This document shows, piece after piece, positions 50,335 through 61,100 of a stretch of 64,000 bases of DNA. The stretch spans positions 13,411,236 to 13,475,235 of the forward strand of contig NC_037642.1 of the NCBI RefSeq assembly GCF_003254395.2, read 5' to 3'. A program made the position numbers and the translations under genes. The notes under the pieces were generated by a model. That model had not been told where the DNA came from and ran no database searches. It saw only the letters and a list, made by a program, of their open reading frames with translations. Origin of the DNA: Apis mellifera (lineage: Eukaryota > Arthropoda > Insecta > Hymenoptera > Apidae). The stretch's first letter is position 1. Every line of letters begins with the position of its first letter.

Positions 50335-51405
50335 TCCTTTGCGTTTAAATTTCTTCAAATCTTACCATTTATTTTTCACGCATCTGCTCAGAACAAAGGA
50401 AGGAATAAATTTTCCCATATTTTTTTCTTTCTAATGTTTATATGAACAGTTATGACGTATATTGATAACTTATTAATGACTTTATCATTTTTATTATTTT
50501 TAAAGGTTATCTATTATATAGGTCGTAGAAAATATCATGTAAAATATGCATGATACAATTATTTAATATATATATATATATTATAATTCATGTTATATAT
50601 ATTTGCAAATAAAAATCTTTCATTATTTAAAATTAATTCCTTTTTCGAAATTGATTCTGCGGAAATCAATTTCTTGAGAATTTCTTGAAGAAATTACCCA
50701 TTTACAGCGAGATTGACGTAATCTAAGTTTTATGTTGAAATTGGAAATTCCAATTAAAAAAATTATTTTAATTAAATTTCAATTTATAAGAAGAAAATGA
50801 CAAGACTTGTTTACAATTAGAGATAAATATTTGATGTAAAATGTAGATGTTTGATGTAATGTAAAATATTAAAAGAATATTTAGTTTGACGTTTTTTCTC
50901 AGTTATCAAATAAATATATCTTTTAATTTTGCAATGTTTTAACAACTTGTTAATATTTAAAAAAAATGAATCGGTTTTAAAACAAAACAAACGTCGTCCC
51001 GATGTAACGAATCATATTAATTGAGAATTTTCCTCGTAACCCCTTCTCTCTCAACTTCTTTTTCAATTGAAGGTTAGTAGACTCGCTCGGTAGAAGATAG
51101 CAGTTAGTTGAACGAAGACTTTCGCACGAGTCCGTACTCTCGAAAGTAACGAGTGAACAATTTTGCAAAATCAGTTTTTCTATTTCATCGTTGATTTAAA
51201 AAAAAAAAGAATTATAAATGTAATCTTGTTATTTGAATTATCATCAATCTTTCTTCCGACAGAAGAAGTCAATTAAATTTGTGAATATTGTAAATTTGTG
51301 AATATTGTAAATTTGTGAATATCCTTAAATAATACGAAGAATACGATATTGCTTTTCAAAATTATTTCAAGAGAAAGAAAAAAAAGCAACAACTTCGAAA
51401 TCGAC
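50335..51405. other. Intergenic region between the two CLIP proteases
   Basis: 1.07 kb holds the first protease's 3' UTR and the second one's promoter and 5' UTR. A less AT-rich block at about 50985-51150 may be promoter. A 17 bp tandem repeat occurs at 51275-51323. Confidence 0.5.
51275..51323 (+). repeat. 17 bp tandem repeat, about 2.9 copies
   Basis: The unit AAATTTGTGAATATTGT occurs at 51275 and 51292, with a partial third copy from 51309. It lies about 85 bp before the second protease's start codon, probably in its 5' UTR. Confidence 0.8.
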
Positions 51406-53432
51406 ATGATTAATCACTTATGTTTAATCATGTTTGTGATCTTATACGGGGTCGGTGCACGTAAGTAAAATTTCATTAATAATATAACAATAATTTTCTT
51501 CGTTTGATTATTAATTATTATCGGATAAAAATTGACGATCAATATTAGAAATTGTCATTGGATTAAAATTTTCTATATATAATTCAATGTTATCTTCTTA
51601 TTCTTTAATATCGTTCCTATTTATTGTTTTATTTTTATTAGTATCTCTTGCTATTTGTCACATGAAAAGGAAGGAATAACAAAATTAATTCAATAGAATC
51701 GTGTCACATTATCCGAACAATACAAATTTATCACTAAGAAAATTATTATTTTTCCTTTTTATCGAGTATAAAAATAATATCAACAAAGCAGAAAGGGAAA
51801 TAATTGGTATAGCACTGTTGTAAAAAAAAAAAAAGAAAGAAAGAAAGAAAAAAGGAGAAAAAAATTTTCTAATATGCGTAATATATGTTATATGTTTAAT
51901 GTTATTATTTCATTCTTGATTGTGATCAGCATTTTATTCAGTACGTTTACGAGAGACACTTCTATTCACTGAATACTAACGAAACGTAACATTTCTCCTT
52001 TCGTAATATCAATATAAGAGATCTACCTCGAACTTATTATATATATTATTATATATTATTAGTTCGAGATAATCCGAATAATCCACTTCTGTAAACGAAG
52101 GATTCTTTTTATAGAGGATAAATGTACCACACCACAGAAAAAAATTGGTGTTTGCATCGATATACGGGATTGTCAACCGCTGGTAAAAATTCTTAAACAA
52201 AGACCAGTATCGGTAGAATCTGTTAATTATTTGATCACTTTTCATTGTGGATTCAATGGGAATTATTCAAAAGTATGTTGTGAAACACAGGTAAGTATTT
52301 TTTTATAATTATTACATTCAACTTTAATCGGATAGAAGGAAATGTATAACAACAGAATATAATTATTTAGAATCCAGTAATAGATAAATCAAACTCGTTC
52401 GTAATTTCTGAACCTCCGGACGTCACGAATCATCCAAATTTATCGTTACTGAATCATGATATATGCGGTCCAATAACGGAACAAAAAATTTTCGGTGGTA
52501 ATAGAACTGGGATATTTGACTATCCATGGATGGCGTTACTTTTTTACGACACAGGAAATTTAATTCCGGAATTTCGATGCGGGGGATCGTTGATCAATAA
52601 ACGATACGTACTCACTGCTGCTCATTGCGTTACATCGTTACCACCTGGTAAGTGTGACAGTAACATGAACCGATTTATTTAAATTTCTTCGATCCGTAAC
52701 GTAATCATGTTGATCGAATATTTTAGAACTCAGATTAATCGGAGTACGATTAGGAGAGCATAATTTTAGAACTGAACGCGATTGCGAGAAAGAAGCGAAC
52801 GAATTTGAAGTTGTTTGCGCTGACAAATATCAAGATTTCACTATAGAGAAGACTCATTTTCATCCAGAATTTTTACGAGGGAAATTACAGAATGACATTG
52901 CTCTGGTACGATTGAACAGCGACGCTGATCTTAAACCGCTAAATGTTCGACCGATTTGCTTGCCAATCGGATCGGCCGCCATCTTATCTCAAAAAAAAGT
53001 AAATACGATAATCAAATATGGACGTGTTTCTCGAATTATTTAATTATTTTCATCATAGAATTAATTGATTTTCATGTTTAGGTAACGGTAACAGGTTGGG
53101 GTACAACCGAACTTGGATTACGTAGTCAAGAGTTGTTACAAGTTCATTTATCGCTAGTAAATACAGAGAAATGTGCACAGGTGTATAAAAACAGAAAAAC
53201 TCAAATTTGGTATAAACAAATATGCGCGGGTGGCAAAAATGGTATGGATTCTTGTTCGGGAGATAGCGGCGGACCACTTCAAGCCCCAGGAATGTATAAT
53301 AATAATCTAAGATACATTCAATACGGACTTGTTAGTTTTGGACCCACTAAGTGCGGTCTAGAAGGAGTACCCGCAGTTTATACTAATGTTGCGTATTACA
53401 TGGATTGGATTTTAAATACTATTAGCGCATAA
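51406..53432 (+). CDS. Second CLIP-domain serine protease zymogen, 376 aa
   Basis: It has the same architecture and orientation as its upstream neighbour, so the two are a tandem pair. Exons: 51406-51460, 52115-52290, 52371-52647, 52727-52998, 53082-53432, with consistent phase. The signal peptide is at about residues 1-18. The CLIP domain runs from C22 to the KVCCETQ end (GFNGNYSKVCC), and a short linker follows. The activation site is K116|IFGG, so the zymogen is cut after Lys where its neighbour is cut after Arg. The catalytic triad is H162 (LTAAHC), D226 (NDIALV) and S322 (GDSGGP). MDSCSGDS again predicts trypsin-like specificity. The extra Cys pair of CLIP-B enzymes (RDCEKEANEFEVVC) is present. 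It has two more introns in the catalytic domain than the first gene, so the duplication is not recent or introns were lost in one copy. Confidence 0.93.
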
Positions 53433-54117
53433 AAAAAGAATGCTCTTAATTTAATTTTTTAACTGTGTAATTATTGTTGATATTGTTGATATATTATTTT
53501 TGTAATTATTATTAATTATCTAAAACAAAAATTATTCAAATATCTTAAAGTTCCTAAAATGAAAAAACGTTTTCAGTTATTTTTGACTAATAACAGTCAT
53601 TGCTATCATGAAATATAAATATCCCAATCTTGAGTCTTTGAATTTGAATATTCATATTAATTATATAATAATTAATTAATTATAATACATTACTTATAAT
53701 AATAAATTAATTATAATAATATACTAGATTCTTAGAATTAAGAATTTATAGATTCTTAGAAGTAAGGATGTAAGATATTTTAAAGATATTTCGACAATTA
53801 ATTTAATATTATTAATATTAAAGCTCTTTATTTATAAATTATTTGCTAGTATAAATATTATATTATGATTATATGTGATTTATAAATATATTACTTAATT
53901 ACTTAATTACATTGTATAATTTATACGGTTTAAATTTTGTTAACATTAAAATAAAATCTCATAAATTATAATTATATGATGTTATGTTTACTTGAATACA
54001 TACATATATATATATATATAAATTAAAAATTATTAATATTATTAATTTAAAGTTCTCCGGCTATCTTTTTGCTGTCTCTTTACAATTGTGATTAATAAAT
54101 ATTAATCAAATAATTGT
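53433..54117. other. Convergent intergenic region, second CLIP protease and FAM161
   Basis: 685 bp of very AT-rich DNA between two stop codons. Nothing coding is visible; it should contain both 3' UTRs. Confidence 0.6.
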
Positions 54118-56897
54118 TTACTGAACATCAGTAATTATTTCTATATTATGATTATCATGTAATATATTTTTATTACAATCATCATTAGAGATTAAATATT
54201 CATTATTGCACAATTTTTTGTTTTTGTTTTGATCTTCGATAAGCTCTGCAGTCTCCTTTATTGAAACTTTTAACTGGCTGCGATTAGCTTTTTTTTTTGA
54301 AAGTAAAGTTTGAGATTTAGTTATCGATTTTTCAGAAATTTGTGATATAGATGTATTTGATGAATTTAAAGATTGATTTGATAAGGGACTACCCGAAGAA
54401 CTAGTTAGGGATTCAGAATCTGATTTAGAAATATTTTCGTAATTTATATATGAATTCATGGTACTCAATTCTTTCTTCTTTCTTCTTCGTTGTAACATTT
54501 TTGAATTATTGACATTTTGTTGTGTCTGAGTCAATGATTGATAACTCTATAAAGAAAATATTCTTATATATAAAATATTCTTATCTATAAACAATCTTTT
54601 GTTTTTATTAATATTGATCTTTGCTATTTTATTTATCTTATAGTTACAAAGAAATCAATTTTATTCACCTGAGAATGACGTTCGAAAAGAGTTGGTATTT
54701 GTGTTACACGATCCAACATCATTTCCATTTGTAATCGATGACGTTCCGCTTGTTCACGTGCTTCATCACGACGAAGCAAAGTTCGAATGTTAAGATCTCT
54801 TTCGTGTTCGTGCCTTACAATTGAAAATTTATATATAAATATATATAATCGTTCCAATATTTTTTATTTTTTCATTATTATATAACATACTATTGAAAAA
54901 AATTTTGCAAGTACGATCTAATTTTTTAAAAATCGCACCTCACTGCGGATCTCAAAGCACGCCATACTGGATTACGTCCAATCAAAGATTGTCTAATTTT
55001 TACAGCTTGTTCTCGACGCCTCTCTTCCATTTTTTCTCTTATTTCACGTTCTAATTTTTCTCTGTAAACATAAATATTTTATAAATAAAAGATTATAAAT
55101 TTCTTTCATTATAATACGAATTTTAAAAATAAATGTTTATTGAAATTTTGTATAATCTTATAATACCGTGACACTTGACATCTTAAAATTGCTGCTAAAT
55201 TATTTCCTCGTATAGGCAAAAGTGGCATCATAGATTTACATCTTTCTAATGATATTGAATTATAATTTGACATTTGCGAAACATTTTTATTTTCAATATT
55301 TTTGTTACAATCTTTAAATGTACTTTGTAAATGTGTGCATGCAGATTTGATTCGTTCTCGTCTCGCCATCGACGGAGGTAAAGAGGATGATTTCATTAAT
55401 TGCGCAGCTCTTAATCGTTTTTGTAATTGTCTGAAAATTGTAACACATTATATAATCGATTCATAAAATAATAAATTTATAAATTATTATATTTACCTGC
55501 CATATTCATCTTCAAGCATACGATCATATATTTCTGTACTGAAAAGATTTTTTGGTACTGGTTTAGCTTTAAATTTTGTATTTAGATTAACATTTTTACT
55601 ACGAATTTCTGGGCTAGATCTTGCTAAAAACCTCCAAGCTCGACGATCGCATTCGAGTTTAAAAGGACGTACTTGAGACATTAAATTTAAGGCACTTTCT
55701 TCACGAATTATACGACTTCTAAAAGATAAATATTTATAATAACTATAAGTTTATTATTATATATCAATGCAAATAAAGATTAAAATGTGAAAAATATAAA
55801 TATAAGATATATGTAAAAGCAAACCGTTCTTCCTTTTCAGCCAATAATTTATCATAAAGTGGAATTTTTGATGTAAGTGGAATCGATCTTACACGTCGTT
55901 TTCTATATACATTTTTTTTATTATTTCTCACATTTTTATATTTTTGTTCCTCCATTTTAATATGTTTCATATGCTTTTCTGCTTCCTCCCTAAAATATAT
56001 AATGTATTATTATTTTATATCCAATATAAATAAGTCAATTAATTTGTTATTAAAATAAAAAAATATAATTTATTACCTTAAAGTAAAATTAAATGGCTTA
56101 GGTACAGTAGGATGCCATTCTTTTGTAATATTGGCTGGTAAGCTCCTTGTTTCTGCATTATCTATATCACTTTCAATATTATCGTTGATATTTATTTTAT
56201 CACATGTATTTTTATTATTCAAATATATTTTCTTCTTACACTCAGTTCCATTTTCCTTATCTCTTCTACTATATTTAAAAATGATAACAAAATTGCAGTC
56301 ATAATTAGATAAAAGAAATTCACTTCTATCTAATCATATATACCTATTTATTAAGAAATCCTGATCTTCTGAGATTTCATTTTCATTAAGTTTATTGGAA
56401 AGAAAAAGTAATGGACTGGGACTAGAAGATTCTTCTAAGTAACATTTTTTACCATTCAATGCTAAATCATTAATATCATTTTTACTTTTTAACTTTAATT
56501 TTTGATTAGACACTGAAAATTTAGATTCATTTATATTTTCATGATCAACCAGAGAATTTTGTAAATTTTTTAATAATAATTTTTGTTTCCTTTTTAAATA
56601 ATCTACTTTTTGTTTAAACTGCTCATTTGATAAATGATAAACTTGACCATAATCTGGTATACTATCCAGAAATTCTAAAAAGATATCCATATCTTCTGTA
56701 GAATTTGATATCTTATATTCAGTAACAAAATGATCATTTTTTATAAAATTCATGTTATATTTATTATAAAGATCATTATCTTCTTTATTCTTTTTAAATT
56801 CAAGACGTTCATAAGAAGGAGTTGGTTGCCTATTACAGGGATTTACAGGAACTTTCACACAAGAATTGTAAAAAGATGTACCTTTATGTTCTGTCAT
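54118..56897 (-). CDS. FAM161 family ciliary/centrosomal protein, 697 aa
   Basis: Human FAM161A is a microtubule-binding protein of cilia and basal bodies. Exons in transcript order: 56897-56344, 56268-56077, 55989-55825, 55718-55497, 55430-55167, 55061-54939, 54813-54669, 54546-54118, all in phase from ATG to stop. The N-terminal 185 residues are poorly conserved and contain Leu/Lys-rich coiled coil. The family region starts near residue 240 with TVPKPFNFTLREEAEKHMK, then SIPLTSKIPLYDKLLAEKEER, VRPFKLECDRRAWR and FKAKPVPKNLFSTEIYDRML. A long basic/acidic helical stretch follows (EKLEREIREKMEERR and further), as expected for microtubule or centriole binding. The tail is Ser-rich. FAM161A and FAM161B cannot be told apart here. 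A good RFX X-box lies upstream at 57414-57427. Confidence 0.85.
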
Positions 56898-58140
56898 TGC
56901 CTATTACAGTAAATAAATTTTTATTATTATATATTTTCAATGAAAATCTGAAAATTTATTTATTTATTTTTTTTTTTTAGCATTTTGTACAAAAAATATT
57001 TCAAGTTTATAATAATTTAAGTTTAATAATATTTCTAATTAAGTTAAAGAAAAATACTTGTATTTTACATCAATATTTAAATAAAATATATCAATATATG
57101 TTTATAATATATTATAAGATAAAATAATTAAAATATTTATTTATAAAATTAAATTATTATATTTTTCGTATAAACAAATATCAATACTTACCTATAAATT
57201 TTACGATGAAATTTACAATATATTAGAAGATAGATATAAAAATCAGAAATAAAAAATAATAATTTATAAAAAAAATTATTAATTTATTTTTATCATAAGA
57301 AATTTATCATATATACATTTTTTGAAATTTAAATTCGATTCTCTATTTTACACTATCCTAATAACTACAAATAAACATCTTTTAGAGAAGATCAATATAA
57401 CCTCGCTATATTCGTCACCATGGTGAATAAAATAAAGTATTAATATAAATTTTTTATAATAATTAAAAAATAAAATTAGGAATATAAATATATAAATTAA
57501 AAAATATTTAAATAATTTATTTTATTTATAATTTGATATCAATGAATTTATTTAAATATATTTAAATGTATACATTTAAAATATTTTATAACATTAAAAG
57601 AAATTGTTATTATTATGTAAATTTGATTGTAAATATTAAATGAGTTAATTTTAATAAAAAATAAATAAATAAATTTGTGTATGTTTTGTATTATTATAAT
57701 TATAAAAAAAAAACTTAAACTTATATTATTTCCATAGAACATTACAAAATTAATCCAAAGATTATTAAATAATCGTGAAATACAATTTAGATAAAATGCA
57801 AACGATCAATAAAGAATTCTTACAAGTTTGGAAAATAATTTGACATCTACTATTTTTCATAGATTGTAAATCATATTTATTAATCATCAGAAATAATCCT
57901 TTATCAAATCGCATAATAGTAATTTTAAGATAAAACTTTTAAATAAAAAAAATTTTAAATAATTTAATTAAATTACTTGGATAAATAAATTAATTTTGTA
58001 TTATTAAGATTAAAAAAGGCATTATCCATTATATTTAATATAATTTTAATATAATTTCTTTTAAAAAATTTTAGTTTGTATACTATATATGTATATAAAC
58101 ATTTAGATATAAATTGTATTGAATATAATAGAAAACAAAA
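56898..58140. promoter_or_regulatory. Divergent promoter region of FAM161 and Coq6
   Basis: 1.24 kb separates the two start codons. It is AT-only for long stretches; the exception is a short block near 57390-57430 that carries the X-box-like sequence. The open frame at 57548-57742 is low-complexity and not supported. Confidence 0.5.
57414..57427 (-). promoter_or_regulatory. X-box (RFX site) candidate
   Basis: GTCACC-AT-GGTGAA fits the RFX consensus RYYNYY-N(1-3)-RRNRAC in both half-sites except the final C. The central 12 bp are a perfect palindrome. It lies about 520 bp upstream of the FAM161 start codon. Confidence 0.55.
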
Positions 58141-61100
58141 ATGGCGACTTTTGGAAAAGCAATGACATTTTGTGATGTATTAGCATTAACTTTAAAAAGA
58201 TGTATTATTTCTAATGGATCAATGCTTCCAGCAAAGCCTTTTTCTATCTCTACACAAAATCATGAAAATTATGATATTATTATTACTGGAGGTGGTATGG
58301 TTGGATCTACATTGGCATGTGCAATAGGTTAGTCTTTTCTTTTATTTAAAAATTATATTTTAAATAAATGTAAATTATATTTTAATTATATGTATTTTTT
58401 TATATTTTGTAATAGCAAATAATAGAAAACTTGAATGTAAAAAGATTCTCTTATTAGAAAGTAATAAACAACATGAATATAAATCACAAGAAAAATATTC
58501 CAATCGTGTAGTTGCTTTAAATAAACAAACACGTTGCTTACTTTCAAGTATAGGAGCTTGGCAACATATTGAAGCAATACGTTATTCTACAGTTCGAAAA
58601 ATGCAGGTAAATTAAAATAATGAAAATAATGATAGATGAATAATGACAATATTTTGAAAGATATACTATAATAATATTTAATTTATTATATTTTTTATAA
58701 TAATACAAATATTACAATTAAATATGAAATTTATAGTAGGTTTGGGATGCATGTTCTGATGCTATGATTGTATTTAATGAAGATTATTTGACTGAAGAAA
58801 TTGCTTACATAGTTGAAAATGATTTATTATTACATGCTGTAAATAAACAATTGGCAGACAAAGAAAATGTAAATATAATTTATAATTCCAAAGTTGAAAA
58901 TATTAAATTACCTAAAACACAAGAAGAAGATGCAGTAATACAATTACAAGATGGAACGAAATATAAAAGTAAATTATTAGTAAGTAAAAAATATAATAAT
59001 AAATGAATATTTTAAATATTATTTACTATGTATTAGAATTATTACAATCTCTAACAATGCTTTCAACTTTATTAATTAACTCATCTAAATGTGTACTAAT
59101 ATTATAAAAACATCTTTGTAATTCATCTATTATTTCATTTAATTGTTGATGATTATTGTCACTAGAGGTTGTACTATAAAGTCGATTTAATTTAGGAATG
59201 TCCATTTCTATATTATATGTATTATATATAGGCATCTTTTTTTTCATATTTCGATTTTTTTTTTCAATTACTAAACGATAGATAGCTTTCATTAATTCCT
59301 GTGGTAAACGTTTTTCTCGTGGATCATTAGGACGGATATGAATTGTACAATAATGTGGTGGATGTAACAAAAGTGCACCCTGTCTGCATGCTTTCATTAT
59401 TGTATTTGGTGCATAGTCTAACAATTTAGAAAATAGCATGTGTTCCAAATGTGCTACTAATTCTGCTCTACGTACTAATCTATCTAATCCAGCACATCTT
59501 CTCAATTCTTGTATATCTGATACTGCAAGACCCATCATCAAATTTGCTAAAATTACTGTTACTAAAATGACAAAACTTAAAAACATTAAGTGTGCAGTGC
59601 CAGAATATAAAATTGGTGATTTTGAACTAAAAAATATGTCCTCAAATTCTAATTCTCCAGACATCATTACAATAGTTTTCAACAGAGCAATTAATGGGTT
59701 GTTAAATGAATCATAATTTTTATGTAATACACTGAAGCCTAAAGAAAATCCTACTATAAGACATATGTAAGCACCTAGGAATTTAAAAAAATTAATTGAT
59801 ACTTGAGTAAACATTTGTATATAAAGGCCAAAAATTGGAAATCTTCCAATCACAGTCATTAATTCTATCCAAATTAATAAAATATCCAAAGCAGCTATAT
59901 GATATTGCCACTTATGTATTGGAATAATTAATACAATACTTGATAGTAATACAACACTCCATTGAAGCCAATTTTCCCATCTTTTAATATAACTGTACAT
60001 ACCATGAACCATTTGAAAAAATTCTTTACTAGCTAGTGTCACAATAAATATTAATACTAGCCAAAAAAATAATTTTCTAAATTTTTCAGTATTTTCAATA
60101 TTACTTAAATATGTAATTGTTATATATGCAGTAAGAAAAACGACAAATATGGAATGAAATATTAAATTTAATAAAAAAAATTTACGGATTCTTAACCATT
60201 TTAAATAAAGAAAGCTTTCGCATAAAGGATGTTTCAATACGTGTCTTTGTCCAACTTCCACAAGACACAGCATCAAATCAGTTTCTCCTCTACCACCTGA
60301 TACCAATGGTCTAAAATCTAATTTCAATTCACAATCAATATCTCCTAATTCATGATCATGTAAAGAAATTGCTTGATCTAAGCGAGAAATAAATCGAGGC
60401 AATACATCTGGTGTTCTACGTACAATAAAACTTAATGCAGATATACCACCTTTTGTTCTAGCAGTAACATCTGCTCCTTTTGATAATAACATTATTACTA
60501 TTGATGAACTTTCATTTAATGCCGCAATATGTAAAGGTGTGTAACCAAATTTGTCTGCTTTATTGATCAAAGCACCAGCCTGTTAAAATAAAAAGATTTA
60601 TAAATTTACGCATAAAATAATTTTATATCATCTTTTTAAATAGTAAATAAACCTGAAGTAATATTTTCACTAAATCTATTCCTCTAGTAGTTTTTGCAAC
60701 TGCAGCATGTAATGGAGTACGATTATCATTATCTTCAATATTGACATTAGCACCAATATTTATAAGTACTTCTAAAGTTTCCATGGATTGAGATAAAACT
60801 GCTAAGTGCATTGGTGCTTGTCCTCTTGCATTTTTTGCTTCACATGTTGCACCAGCATCTAATAACAACTTTGTACATTCAACACTACCCTCTTCAGCTG
60901 CTAGATGTAATGGAGTAGATCTCATAGAACCAAATTGAACTCTTACATCTGCTCCATAATTTAATAATAATTTTGTGCATGCAATAGAACCTAAACCAGC
61001 TGCTACATGCAATGGTGTTTCTGTATAAACCTATTTAATAATCAAATTGAAATGAAAAATATAATAATTAAAAATATTATAATATTTATAAATATTTATA

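Noticed and set aside
59438..59716. Plus-strand open frame of 92 codons inside the TRPA gene
   Set aside because: It is antisense to the pyrexia-like transmembrane exon, which has strong family motifs, and shows no Coq6 similarity. It is not an extra Coq6 exon.
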